Source: Bacteroidales bacterium
GTDB lineage: Bacteria > Bacteroidota > Bacteroidia > Bacteroidales > VadinHA17
Direction: 5' to 3'
Length of the DNA: 37,757 nt
Assembly (NCBI GenBank): GCA_025454775.1
Contig: JALONU010000006.1
Location: 1 to 37,757, forward strand
Below the pieces are notes generated by a model that saw only the letters and a list, made by a program, of their open reading frames with translations, was not told the origin of the DNA and did not search any database. Position 1 is the first letter of the stretch. Each line of letters starts with the position of its first letter. The translations under genes were made by a program, and so were the position numbers. Of this stretch, positions 27,472 to 35,958 are shown one piece after another.

Positions 27472-28509
27472 ATGAGGCAATTTCTCAGATATGGCTGTCT
27501 GATATGTTCATTACCTGCAGTTCTTCCAGCAGGGATCATCAATGCAGAAAGGTATGCTCTTCCCGCATACTCTCTGAAGATAATATTGTATATCGCCCTT
27601 GCAGGCCTGCTTGCCTCTATAATCACGCAGACAAGGATTCTCTACAGGACGCGTCAGCTTCTCAGGGAAAAGGAGGCAGCCCTGACGCAGATTGAGAAAC
27701 AGAAGATGGAGCTTGAACTGCGCGACAGGAATATTACCGACAGCCTTGTTTATGCCCAGAGGATACAGGAAGCATTGCTCCCCTCGGAGAACTATTTCAG
27801 GAACCACTTTTCTGAATCTTTTATCTTCTTCAGCCCCAAGGACATAGTAAGCGGCGATTTTTACTGGATAGGGGAAAGGGGAAACAAGATCTATGTTGTC
27901 GCTGCCGATTGCACAGGCCATGGCGTTCCGGGGGCATTGATGTCGATGGTAGGTCTTGAGATAATCGACAAGGCTATAAACGAGGATAACCTCGAGAAGC
28001 CTTCCACAATTCTTGCTATCCTCAACCATGCACTGGAGAAGACCTTCAGCAGGGAAAAGAACATAGGCACTATCATCCGCGACGGAATGGATATAGGAAT
28101 CTGCATGATTGACAGGAAGAGAAGGAAAATGGAATATTCAGGAGCTTTCTTTCCTCTTTACCTTTTCCGTGACAGTTCGCTCACGGAAATAAAGGGCGAC
28201 AAGATAATAATAGGCATGAACCCTGAAGGCCTTGAATATACTCATCATGAGATTGACCTGATGGAGGAAGATATAGTTTACATATTCTCCGATGGTTATG
28301 TTGACCAGTTCGGGGGTACGGAAAACAAGAAGTTCATGTACAGGAGGTTCCGGCATCTTCTCACAACGATTCACACCTTCCCGTTCAGTGATCAGAAATC
28401 GGTTCTCGATGAGAATATAAAGACGTGGATGGCCGGGAATCCGCAGCTTGACGATATTATGGTGCTGGGATTCAAGCCGTTGTCAGGTGATTCTAAATTA
28501 ATTTCTTGA
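27472..28509 (+). CDS. Membrane-bound SpoIIE-type PP2C phosphatase
   Basis: A Ser/Thr phosphatase of the SpoIIE/RsbU type, 345 residues. The N-terminus has a hydrophobic stretch at about 8-23 and a clear membrane segment at 36-54, then a likely coiled coil (60-105) and the catalytic domain. Metal-binding Asp are seen in DIVSGDFYW (124-132), AADCTGHG (144-151), FSDGYVDQ (272-279) and LDDIMVLG (326-333). There is no recognisable sensor domain, so input may come through the membrane part or a partner. A TATTTTTG box at 27456-27463 lies only eight bases before the ATG; transcripts from it would be nearly leaderless. Its 3' end overlaps the convergent histidine kinase by 17 bases. Its target, perhaps an anti-sigma antagonist, is not in the window. 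Confidence 0.9.
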   Translation: MRQFLRYGCLICSLPAVLPAGIINAERYALPAYSLKIILYIALAGLLASIITQTRILYRTRQLLREKEAALTQIEKQKMELELRDRNITDSLVYAQRIQEALLPSENYFRNHFSESFIFFSPKDIVSGDFYWIGERGNKIYVVAADCTGHGVPGALMSMVGLEIIDKAINEDNLEKPSTILAILNHALEKTFSREKNIGTIIRDGMDIGICMIDRKRRKMEYSGAFFPLYLFRDSSLTEIKGDKIIIGMNPEGLEYTHHEIDLMEEDIVYIFSDGYVDQFGGTENKKFMYRRFRHLLTTIHTFPFSDQKSVLDENIKTWMAGNPQLDDIMVLGFKPLSGDSKLIS

Positions 28510-29839
28510 TCTTCTCTATCAGTGCGGATGGCTGGAATGGCTTACTGATATAGTCATCTATACCGGCCGACAGGCATTTCTCCTTGTCTCCCAGCATTGC
28601 ATTTGCCGTGATTGCCACGATAGGAACATGGGTGTTGGTGCTCGACTCCAGTGCCCTTATCTTTTCAGCAGCGGTAAGGCCGCTCATTACCGGCATCTGT
28701 ATGTCCATCAGTATCAGGTCGTATTTGGCAGATCCGAACTTGTCGAGTGCCTCCTTCCCGTTCGATGCTGTGTCGATGCTTGCCACCAGCGGTTTCAGGG
28801 TGAGGTGCGTGATCTTCTGGTTTATCAGATTATCCTCAACAAGAAGGATCCTGATGTCTTTCAGCTCTTTATGCACTTTTTCCTTCTGGATGAGTTCCTC
28901 TATCCTGTTCGATGCGAGCTTGTGTTTTGGTTCACTGACGACTTTGGTGAAAGGCAGTGTTATATTGAGAACTGTGTAATCAGCTCCCGATTCCTGTGAC
29001 CAGGTTCCCTTGCTGTTGTGGATCAGCCTTGCCGACAGGCTCGGTGACTGTTCATTGTCATCTATCAGAATCATGTTGCGGTCGGTCTGGATCCTGAGCC
29101 CCACAAAATTCTCATTATCAGCTTCTCTTTCCTTCCTGAGGCTTATGTTAACTTTAGTGGCTTTTTCCGAATGGTTATTTTCTATTGTATTGAAGATGTC
29201 GAGAAATATCTGCTTCAGGATGATAGGATCGCCAAAGCATTCAAAATCAGTGAATTCCTTCTTGTTGAATATAAAATCTATGTTGGCTTTGTCCTTAAGG
29301 CTGTAAAGTTCAATTGTGTTCTGGATTGTCGGCAGAAGGCTGAACCTGATGTGCTTTCGGGCTTCGAAGCTGATATCGCCGGCTGACTGCATTGTTAATT
29401 CATTAACAGTGGTCACCATGTTCTTTGTTGAGGCAACGAAGGTTTCAAGTAATTCCTTCTGCTTCTTCTGAAGACCCGATTCCATCAGCAGGTCGGTGAT
29501 AATAACAATGTTGTTCAGGGGTTCTCTTATCCTGTGTGAGAAGCTGGAGATGACATCAACCTTCCTGTCGTTTGACGACGACACATCCCTGAGCGATTTA
29601 TTCGCATCATCCATTGATCTCAGGATGGCCCTGACAAGGTTCAGCTCAAGGATCGCTGTGAGGATCACCAGTATCCCTGCCGGCAGGTAGAGCTTAAGAA
29701 TAATAAGAATAACACTTATAAGCAATGCGAGAATTCCTGCATATGCTGCAGTCTGGATCCTGTTCCGTATCATCTCGTATTTCTTCCCCGATTCTTCCTG
29801 TAGGGTTTTCCCGGGATCGTCTTTTGCATCCCTGCTCAT
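28493..29839 (-). CDS. Hybrid histidine kinase with degenerate ATPase domain and C-terminal receiver
   Basis: 448 residues from the ATG at 29839 (a TTG 11 codons upstream is also possible). Two adjacent membrane segments (about 31-49 and 52-70) have almost no periplasmic loop. The dimerisation domain has SSFSHRIREPLNN with His102. The ATP-binding domain is poor: the N-box position reads QIFLDIFNTIENN, with Thr where the essential Asn should be, and no DxGxG motif is found. The receiver is intact: LLVEDN (332-337), phospho-Asp379 in LILMDIQMP, Thr411 and Lys433. It may therefore not phosphorylate itself but act as a scaffold, phosphatase or acceptor. It converges on the SpoIIE-type phosphatase. 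Confidence 0.87.
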   Translation of the reverse strand: MSRDAKDDPGKTLQEESGKKYEMIRNRIQTAAYAGILALLISVILIILKLYLPAGILVILTAILELNLVRAILRSMDDANKSLRDVSSSNDRKVDVISSFSHRIREPLNNIVIITDLLMESGLQKKQKELLETFVASTKNMVTTVNELTMQSAGDISFEARKHIRFSLLPTIQNTIELYSLKDKANIDFIFNKKEFTDFECFGDPIILKQIFLDIFNTIENNHSEKATKVNISLRKEREADNENFVGLRIQTDRNMILIDDNEQSPSLSARLIHNSKGTWSQESGADYTVLNITLPFTKVVSEPKHKLASNRIEELIQKEKVHKELKDIRILLVEDNLINQKITHLTLKPLVASIDTASNGKEALDKFGSAKYDLILMDIQMPVMSGLTAAEKIRALESSTNTHVPIVAITANAMLGDKEKCLSAGIDDYISKPFQPSALIEKIKKLI

Positions 29840-29979
29840 GCCGGTTTCTTTGAATTCCGTAAAAGTAAGCAAAATATATAATAAATATATGTCAGCCGGG
29901 GTTATTACCCAATCGGGGGAATGGTTAAATTTGTCGTCACGGTACGATATTTGAACGTAAAAGGTAAATTGTTATTGCT

Positions 29980-30732
29980 ATGAGGAAATACGTCAGGATG
30001 ATTCTTTCGGGTGCCGTCATCTTCCAGGCGCTGAATGTTTTCAGCACCCAGGGCCAGGAGAGTGAAGGAATGGTGAAATACACTCCTGATTTCAGGTTCA
30101 GGGAGGGTATTTATGTGAATTTCGACCAGGTGAAACAGAACAGCCCTATCCCAAAGGCTAAGATACTCACCTCAAATGACTATAACGACAAGGAATTCTT
30201 CAAGAAGCTGTTTGAGTCCGACAAGATTTACTATTACGACGGTATGGGCATCAGGCAGGAGATAAGCGTCAGCAGCATCTGGGGATATTCAAGGAATGGC
30301 GTTCTGTACATCCAGGTTCAGAATAACTTCAACCGTATAACCTTTGTGGGAAGCATTTGTCACTTCGTTGCTGATGTGACCACTTACGACAACCGTTATT
30401 ATTCTCCCTACGGATATGGAAGCTATTACGATCCCTACTATTATTCTCCGTACGGTTACGGAAGTTACTACTCCCCTTACGGTTCATACTACTCGCCATA
30501 TGGCAGGAGCATGTCGAGAAGCGAGGTGAAGCAGTACCTTATCGATTTTGAAAACGGCAAGATCCTGGAATTTGACCAGAAGAATACTGAGATGCTTCTG
30601 ATGAGGGATTCAGAGATATATGAGGAATATGTAAGGCTTCCCCGAAAGGAAAGGAAGGACCTGATGTTCGTGTATATCAGGAAATTCAACGAAAAAAATC
30701 CACTTCTCCTGCCCGTAAATCAGCTACAATGA
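29980..30732 (+). CDS. Secreted protein with Tyr/Gly/Pro repeats, unknown function
   Basis: I do not recognise this family. 250 residues with an N-terminal hydrophobic signal-like stretch (about 7-24) and no further membrane segment. The first half (from KYTPDFRFREGIYVNFDQVK) is mixed alpha/beta in character; about residues 140-176 is a low-complexity segment with three imperfect copies of YYSPYGYGSYY; the last 70 residues are charged and rich in helix formers (SEVKQYLIDFENGKILEFD). The stop overlaps the start of the next gene by four bases (ATGA), so the two proteins are probably made together. An envelope location is likely. Confidence 0.8.
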   Translation: MRKYVRMILSGAVIFQALNVFSTQGQESEGMVKYTPDFRFREGIYVNFDQVKQNSPIPKAKILTSNDYNDKEFFKKLFESDKIYYYDGMGIRQEISVSSIWGYSRNGVLYIQVQNNFNRITFVGSICHFVADVTTYDNRYYSPYGYGSYYDPYYYSPYGYGSYYSPYGSYYSPYGRSMSRSEVKQYLIDFENGKILEFDQKNTEMLLMRDSEIYEEYVRLPRKERKDLMFVYIRKFNEKNPLLLPVNQLQ

Positions 30733-31583
30733 AAAGATACCTGTTACTGTTTCAGTCACTCACTTTATCTTTATTGCTCTCAGCGCAGGCAACGATGCCG
30801 ACGAAGGAGGAGATAAAGCAGTTTATGGCATCAAGAACATGTGTTGTACTTGAAGACGACACTTTTTCAGCTTATAATCAGTATGTAAAGGATGCTGTCG
30901 GTAAGTTCTGGAAGCTTACGCCCTATGAGATCATCGACGGAAGGGAATTCAATGTCAGGCGTCTCAATCCTGCATATTCCTTTATTGTACTCACCGAAAC
31001 GAACTTTGAAAGCGATAAAACGAATTCTGTCTTCAACTTCATCAATCTTCTCCAGGGCAAGGATGTTGAGACCCTTGCACAGATGCCTGAGATATGCGCT
31101 GTTCCACTTTCATATGCCGGCGAAGATGACTTTGTGTACAGCTATAAGCTCGGAGCCCTGCTTGAATTCATGCAAAAGCACGCTCTCCTGCTTCAGGAAG
31201 ATCCGTTACGCACTGGCAGGGATTACCTGAAATACTACAATGAGAATATCCCCGATATAACAAACAAGACTATCCTTGTAAGGCAGGAAGACCTTGTGCC
31301 TTCCATCGGAACAATTGAGAGGATAAAGGCACTATGCCCCTACAGGTTCGTCATAGCGTCGGAGGATGAAATTATGAACGCCATCTTTTCGAAGGCTGCA
31401 GATACGGTATTCCTTCATAAGGTAGGTCCTGTGGGAGAAAGGAGAGGTGAGGGCTATTGCTTTAAAATGTTCCTTGGTACCGATGATGCCAAAATATATT
31501 ATTACGACCTTCATTCAATCAGTAAATCAAATCCTAACGGACTGCTGCCCTCCGATCTTAAGCGCCTCGCGAGGAAATGGTGA
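30729..31583 (+). CDS. Secreted protein of unknown function, coupled to the preceding gene
   Basis: No family recognised. 284 residues with a clear signal peptide (MKRYLLLFQSLTLSLLLSAQ, cleavage probably after Ala). The mature part has no membrane segment. TCVVLEDDTFSAYNQYVKDA and the later DTVFLHKVGPVGERRGEGYC are the best-defined regions. The body has a regular alternation of predicted strands and helices, with no catalytic motif I can identify. Its ATG overlaps the upstream stop codon by four bases, so a joint role in the periplasm or outer envelope is likely. Confidence 0.8.
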   Translation: MKRYLLLFQSLTLSLLLSAQATMPTKEEIKQFMASRTCVVLEDDTFSAYNQYVKDAVGKFWKLTPYEIIDGREFNVRRLNPAYSFIVLTETNFESDKTNSVFNFINLLQGKDVETLAQMPEICAVPLSYAGEDDFVYSYKLGALLEFMQKHALLLQEDPLRTGRDYLKYYNENIPDITNKTILVRQEDLVPSIGTIERIKALCPYRFVIASEDEIMNAIFSKAADTVFLHKVGPVGERRGEGYCFKMFLGTDDAKIYYYDLHSISKSNPNGLLPSDLKRLARKW

Positions 31584-31630
31584 TGCATCACTGGCAAAAG
31601 AATAACGTCTTTTGAATAAACAGGATAATT

Positions 31631-32011
31631 ATGGAAGAAAAGAGAGAAGGATTCAGCGGTGAGCCAAGGCTGCTCCCGGAATCTGAAAGGAACTGGGCTA
31701 TGTTCTGTCACCTCTCGGCTTTTGCCGGATTTTTCTTTCCCTTCGGGGCCATTATAGGACCTTTGGTCTGCTGGCTATCCAAAAAGGACGAATCGCAATG
31801 GGTCGATAAAAACGGGAAAGCCGCAATGAACTTCAACTTATCCATATTGCTTTATTCCGTGCTGGTCATCCCCCTGTGCTTCATCCTGGTGGGTTTCATG
31901 ATTATTGGATTACTATGGGTGTTAAAGGTGATCTGCATAATTATTGCCAGCGTAAAGGCTGCAAAGGGAGAAATGTTCAAATATCCCCTTTCCATACCTT
32001 TCATACAATAG
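31631..32011 (+). CDS. DUF4870 (Tic20-like) membrane protein
   Basis: 126 residues with three hydrophobic segments. ERNWAMFCHLSAFAGFFFPF, then GPLVCWLSKKDESQWVDKNG and KAAMNFNLSILLYS, are the signature of DUF4870, where the W-x-D-x-NGK-A-x-NF region sits between two membrane helices. Function of the family is unknown; it is small, common and lies in the inner membrane. A strong terminator follows, so it ends a transcript that could begin upstream of the two secreted proteins (48-base gap). Confidence 0.88.
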   Translation: MEEKREGFSGEPRLLPESERNWAMFCHLSAFAGFFFPFGAIIGPLVCWLSKKDESQWVDKNGKAAMNFNLSILLYSVLVIPLCFILVGFMIIGLLWVLKVICIIIASVKAAKGEMFKYPLSIPFIQ

Positions 32012-32033
32012 CTGTTAATCCAGAAATTTTACG

Positions 32034-32063
32034 TCCCGGATATCATAATATCCGGGATTTTTT
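32034..32063 (+). terminator. Terminator after the DUF4870 gene
   Basis: Perfect 10-bp stem TCCCGGATAT / ATATCCGGGA with a CATA loop and six T. It begins 23 bases after the stop codon. Confidence 0.92.
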
Positions 32064-32096
32064 ATTATCTTTCTTCTTCACCCTTATTTTTCTCCC

Positions 32097-32966
32097 ATGG
32101 GCTCTCACAACAAGAAAAAGAAAAAGAAAGAAACCGTTACCAGGTTCAGCAAGGAAGAACTTTATCACGATGTAAAACAGGAAAAGAAGGACACTCTCGA
32201 CCGCAAGGAGTATGAAAAACAGCTCCTGAAGCTTGAAATTGAGCTGGTCAAGCTCCAGGAATGGGTTAAAGCTCAGAAAATGAAGGTAGTGGTTATCTTC
32301 GAAGGACGCGATGCTGCGGGCAAGGGAGGTGCAATTAAAACTATCGCCGGCTGCCTGAACCCAAGGATCTGCAGGATCGTTGCCCTGGGGATCCCGACGG
32401 AAAGGGAAAAGACACAGTGGTATTTCCAGAGATACGTTACGCATCTCCCGGCTGCCGGGGAGATTGTTCTCTTCGACAGGAGCTGGTACAACAGGGCAGG
32501 GGTCGAGAAAGTGATGGGATACTGCACCAACGAGGAGTACGAAGAGTTCCTGAGGTCGTGCCCGGAGTTTGAGAAGATGCTGATTCGGTCAGGGATAACC
32601 CTCATTAAATACTGGTTCTCGGTAAGCGATCATGAACAGGAAAAGAGGTTCCAGGACCGGATAGAAGACCCTACAAAGAGATGGAAGATAAGCCCGATGG
32701 ACGTAGAATCACGCGATAAGTGGGTAGAATATTCAATGGCTAAGGATAAAATGTTCTCCTACACCGACACAAAGCAGTCGCCGTGGTATGTAGTGCGCGC
32801 CGACGACAAGCGAAGAGCCCGTCTTAACGCAATATCCCACTTCCTGTCGCTGATACCCTACAAAGACCTGACACCCAAACCCTTCAAACTCCCGCCCCTG
32901 AAGCACGACGTTGCATACGTCAGGCCTCCGGTCACGGACCAGACCTTCGTACCGGAAAAATACTGA
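32097..32966 (+). CDS. ppk2: Polyphosphate kinase 2 (PPK2)
   Basis: Transfers phosphate between polyphosphate and nucleoside di- or monophosphates. 289 residues with one PPK2 domain. Walker A is FEGRDAAGKGG (68-78), Walker B is EIVLFDRSWYNRAGVE (Asp127), and the lid region is KRWKISPMD. The one-domain length and the sequence after Walker A fit class I, which phosphorylates ADP or GDP, but class is inferred. The first 20 residues are Lys-rich. It is a single gene between a terminator and the repeat region before hisS. Confidence 0.94.
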   Translation: MGSHNKKKKKKETVTRFSKEELYHDVKQEKKDTLDRKEYEKQLLKLEIELVKLQEWVKAQKMKVVVIFEGRDAAGKGGAIKTIAGCLNPRICRIVALGIPTEREKTQWYFQRYVTHLPAAGEIVLFDRSWYNRAGVEKVMGYCTNEEYEEFLRSCPEFEKMLIRSGITLIKYWFSVSDHEQEKRFQDRIEDPTKRWKISPMDVESRDKWVEYSMAKDKMFSYTDTKQSPWYVVRADDKRRARLNAISHFLSLIPYKDLTPKPFKLPPLKHDVAYVRPPVTDQTFVPEKY

Positions 32967-32968
32967 AT

Positions 32969-33045
32969 AGTCGTGCACGATCCCGCAGAGCGGGACTTCG
33001 TTGCTGCGCACCTCAGCCTGCACGACCTGCATGACCTGCACGACT
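32969..33045. repeat. Inverted and tandem repeats between ppk2 and hisS
   Basis: AGTCGTGCA (32969-32977) is the exact complement of TGCACGACT (33037-33045). Inside are a small CCCGC/GCGGG hairpin and a three-unit 9-bp tandem, CCTGCACGA-CCTGCATGA-CCTGCACGA (33017-33043). The whole can fold into a long cruciform-like structure and may serve as the ppk2 terminator, though no T-run follows directly. Confidence 0.7.
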
Positions 33046-33086
33046 TAATAAAATCTTTCTTACTTTTACCGCTTATCATTTAAGAG

Positions 33087-34401
33087 ATGGCCTCAAAACC
33101 TGCCATACCAAAAGGAACCCGAGATTTCTCTCCTTCAGAGATGCAGAAGCGCGAATATATTTTCGACACCATACGGAAATTCTTCCGCCTTTATGGTTAT
33201 CAGCCGATAGAAACCCCTGCAATGGAAAACCTTTCCACATTGCTTGGGAAGTATGGGGAAGAAGGAGACAAGCTTATTTTCCGGATACTGAACTCCGGTG
33301 ATTACCTGTCTGGCATTGATGAAGCACTGCTTAATGCCGGGGATTCTCAGAAACTATCTTCCAGGATAAGCGAAAAAGGATTAAGGTACGACCTTACAGT
33401 CCCCTTTGCCAGGTACGTCGTGCAGCATCGTGATGAAATAAACTTTCCGTTCAAAAGATACCAGATCCAGCCTGTCTGGCGTGCCGACAGGCCGCAGAAA
33501 GGAAGGTACAGGGAATTCTTCCAGTGCGATGCAGACGTCATCGGCAGCAATTCACTGGATCAGCATCAGGATAAATAACAGGAAGGTCCTGGCTGGTATC
33601 GCTGAATACCTTGGAGAAGGCTCCAGGATAACAGATATTACCGTGGCCGTTGATAAGCTCGAAAAAATTGGAATTGAAGGAGTAAATGAAGAACTCAGGA
33701 CGAAGGGTGTTTCTGATGAAGCTGTAAGAAAGCTCCTTCCCGTCCTTGAACTGAAAGGCACTGCCTCCGCGAAACTAAGCCGCCTGGAAGAGCTCTTTTC
33801 AGGATCAGAAGCCGGAAAGAAAGGTGTTGAAGAGCTGAAGACTCTTATTTCCTATATTGAAACTGGACCCCTTTCGTGTGTTGCTGAACTGGACCTTACG
33901 CTTGCCAGAGGGCTTAACTACTACACAGGGGCCATCATAGAGGTAAAGGCAGCCGACGTGGCCATTGGGAGCATCTGCGGCGGTGGACGCTACGATGACC
34001 TGACAGGAATATTCGGATTGCCCGGGGTATCAGGTGTCGGGGTTTCATTCGGAGCCGACAGGATTTACGATGTCATGGAACAGCTCGGTCTTTTCGGTGA
34101 GATATCAGTATGCCCCGCTGAGATTATGATAGTTAATTTTGGCGATCCGGGGCTGGGATTTGCTATCGGTATCCTCGACCTGCTGAGGAAAAAGGGTGTC
34201 AGGGCTGAGCTTTATCCTGATCCTGTAAAGCTGAAAAAGCAGATGTCATATGCCGATACCATGAAGATACCTTATATTATAATTGCAGGAGAGGAGGAGA
34301 TGGGCAAAGGTGAGCTCACTCTTAAATCGATGTCCACCGGTGAACAGAGGAGGATCAGGGCTGAGGAACTGGAGTCACTTCTCCCTTTGGCCGGGATTTA
34401 G
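33087..34401 (+). pseudogene. hisS: Histidyl-tRNA synthetase, broken by internal deletion plus frameshift
   Basis: Charges tRNA-His. The first part (33087-33578) starts [20 protein letters not shown], contains class II motif 1, and motif 2 ([20 protein letters not shown]), then runs into a stop shortly after GSNSL. The +1 frame picks up at [20 protein letters not shown] (about 33559) and continues through LTLARGLNYYTG (the His-binding signature), GGGRYDDLTGIFG and the motif 3 region GVSGVGVSFGADR to the stop at 34401. Compared with Bacteroidota HisRS about 20-22 residues between GSNSL and ISIR are missing, so this is a deletion of some 65 bases, not only a slip. hisS is normally essential, so a second copy or an assembly error is likely. 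Confidence 0.85.
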
Positions 34402-34842
34402 CCTTTCCTCCCGTCTTTCCTGAAGCTGGTTAAGCAGCACTATTTTATACTGGTTCTCAGCCTGGTAAAACCTCAGGACCTTTCTTGGCGGAAGAACATG
34501 CTTGATCTGCTGGTGAAATTTAACTGATAATTCGGTTTCCAGCACGTTAAGCTCGATGAACTTGTCGCCCATTACAGTAAGTTCCTGGTCGCTCAGTGTT
34601 TCAACTTCCTGATTCAGCCTGCGGGTTATCTGGATTCTTTCAGCCTGGATCTTTGCTTTCTTCTCCTGTAGATCATTGTACAAAGGCCAGAATTTCTCAG
34701 CTTCAGAAGGCGTGAGCTTCAGCCTCTGTGTAAAAAAGGCTATCCTGTACGATTCCATCCTCTCCCTGGCCTGCCCCTGGGCTAAAATTGACGGTGCTGC
34801 AAGTGTTAACAGCAGCGCCATAGTAATAAATCCTCTTTTCAT
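34375..34842 (-). CDS. Spy/CpxP-like periplasmic protein
   Basis: 155 residues from the ATG at 34842, with a signal peptide (MKRGFITMALLLTLAAPSIL, cleavage near AQGQA). The frame is open 17 codons upstream but that would bury the signal peptide. The mature part is helical and charged: FFTQRLKLTPSEAEKFWPLY then NDLQEKKAKIQAERIQI, similar to the LTxxQ/Spy-like small periplasmic proteins that Bacteroidota encode next to ECF sigma factors. It is the last gene of a three-gene operon, ten bases after the one-pass membrane protein, and its end overlaps the convergent hisS end by 27 bases. A chaperone or stress-sensing role is inference. Confidence 0.78.
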   Translation of the reverse strand: MKRGFITMALLLTLAAPSILAQGQARERMESYRIAFFTQRLKLTPSEAEKFWPLYNDLQEKKAKIQAERIQITRRLNQEVETLSDQELTVMGDKFIELNVLETELSVKFHQQIKHVLPPRKVLRFYQAENQYKIVLLNQLQERREERLNPGQREK

Positions 34843-34852
34843 GATAATGTAT

Positions 34853-35281
34853 TTAGAGTATTTCATAAATATCGCTGAGATCAATATTTTCAAGAATAAG
34901 GTAATCTATGATTTCGTCGCTGGTCAGATCCGGAACCTTCTCAAAGGAGGCAACAGGAGCTACTCCTTCTTCAAGTGTCAAAATATCAATGTCATCAAGA
35001 TAATTTTCGGTGAATTCCTGGAGGCTTATTTCAGGGAACCCGGGAAGTTTTTTGTCAGGGATAAAAATCTTTAAAGCTCCGAAACCGATCATTGCCAGGA
35101 TGGCAACTGATGCAGCTATGGCAAGTAAAGGCCTGATTTTCCGGTATTTACCCTTATTTGCCGGCGGCCTTTCTTCTTTCATTGCTGCAGAGATGATCCT
35201 GTCATTCAGCTTCCCGAAGTAGTCGTCGGGTACTTTGAACGCATCTTTACCTGATATTTCCTTTAAATCCTTCATCTTCAC
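34853..35281 (-). CDS. One-pass membrane protein, possible anti-sigma factor
   Basis: 142 residues: a basic cytoplasmic part (1-48, including FKVPDDYFGKLNDRIISAAM), one membrane helix (about 51-74), and an acidic outer part of 65 residues rich in Asp, Glu and Leu. The order sigma factor then one-pass membrane protein, with a 26-base gap, fits a sigma/anti-sigma pair. It has no zinc-binding HxxxCxxC motif, so it is not a ZAS-type anti-sigma. The anti-sigma role is inferred from topology and context only. Confidence 0.75.
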   Translation of the reverse strand: MKMKDLKEISGKDAFKVPDDYFGKLNDRIISAAMKEERPPANKGKYRKIRPLLAIAASVAILAMIGFGALKIFIPDKKLPGFPEISLQEFTENYLDDIDILTLEEGVAPVASFEKVPDLTSDEIIDYLILENIDLSDIYEIL

Positions 35282-35307
35282 TATAGATGTAACAAGTTAA
35301 TGAAAGT

Positions 35308-35916
35308 TTAACCTTCTCCGAGCATTTCTTCTATTTTCCTTACAGCATGGTGGTACGATGCCTTGAGGGCACCCTCAGAGGTCTTCAGCACCCTGCTCAT
35401 CTCTTCGTAGGGCATCTCCTCGTAGTACCTCAGGTTGAAGACGATCCGCTGCTTTTCAGGCAGCTTCAGTATGGCGTTCTGAAGCTTCACCTGGGCTTCA
35501 TCACCGTCGAACCATGTGCTGCCCTCGGCAGAATTAGCCAGGATGCTCCCTATATCCTCAAATGATACCGCCCTGTCCCTTTTTCTTTTATTTATGATTG
35601 TAAGGGCTTCGTTTGTTGCTATTGAATAAAGCCAGGTGTAAAGTGAGCTCTCGCTCCTGAATTCACTCAGCTTTCTCCATGCGTTTATGAAAGTGTTCTG
35701 CAGGGCATCGTCGGCATCCTCATGGAGTATTACCAGCCTCCTGATGTGCCAGTAAAGCTTTTTGCTGTATGCTTCTACCAGCATCCTGAAGCCCCTTTCC
35801 ACGTCGCTCCTGAAGAGCCCGATAATATCCTTTTCCTGATCAGTCAAACCGGTTTCAATAACCTCCCATTCTTGGATGTAAGATAAGGGAAAAGGTTTAA
35901 TCCGCGTATATGACAA
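35308..35916 (-). CDS. ECF-type RNA polymerase sigma factor
   Basis: About 202 residues. Region 2 is HEDADDALQNTFINAWRKL (65-83) with SSLYTWLYSIATNEALTI; region 4 is LPEKQRIVFNLRYYEEMPYE (152-171) with the helix-turn-helix MSRVLKTSEGALKASYHHA. It directs RNA polymerase to a stress or surface regulon. No ATG is available; the start is set at TTG (35916), and another TTG 23 codons inside is also possible. The membrane protein and Spy-like gene downstream belong to the same operon. It is divergent from ychF with only 42 bases between. Confidence 0.92.
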   Translation of the reverse strand: MSYTRIKPFPLSYIQEWEVIETGLTDQEKDIIGLFRSDVERGFRMLVEAYSKKLYWHIRRLVILHEDADDALQNTFINAWRKLSEFRSESSLYTWLYSIATNEALTIINKRKRDRAVSFEDIGSILANSAEGSTWFDGDEAQVKLQNAILKLPEKQRIVFNLRYYEEMPYEEMSRVLKTSEGALKASYHHAVRKIEEMLGEG

Positions 35917-35925
35917 ACTAATACT

Positions 35926-35933
35926 TAAATTTG
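35926..35933 (+). promoter_or_regulatory. Possible -7 box for ychF
   Basis: TAAATTTG matches TAnnTTTG and lies 25 bases before the ychF ATG. I see no good -33 partner at the expected distance. The motif lies in the 42-base gap between ychF and the divergent sigma factor gene, so the two promoters must be very close. Confidence 0.45.
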
Positions 35934-35958
35934 CAGCTGTTACCTAATCTGATGTCTG

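Noticed and set aside
29839-29872. TTG start 11 codons upstream for the hybrid kinase
   Set aside because: The ATG at 29839 is a better codon and the added peptide has no signal or domain; the TTG remains possible.
33481-33600. Programmed frameshift in hisS
   Set aside because: There is no slippery sequence with a downstream structure, and about 20 conserved residues are missing at the junction, so simple frame switching would not restore the protein.
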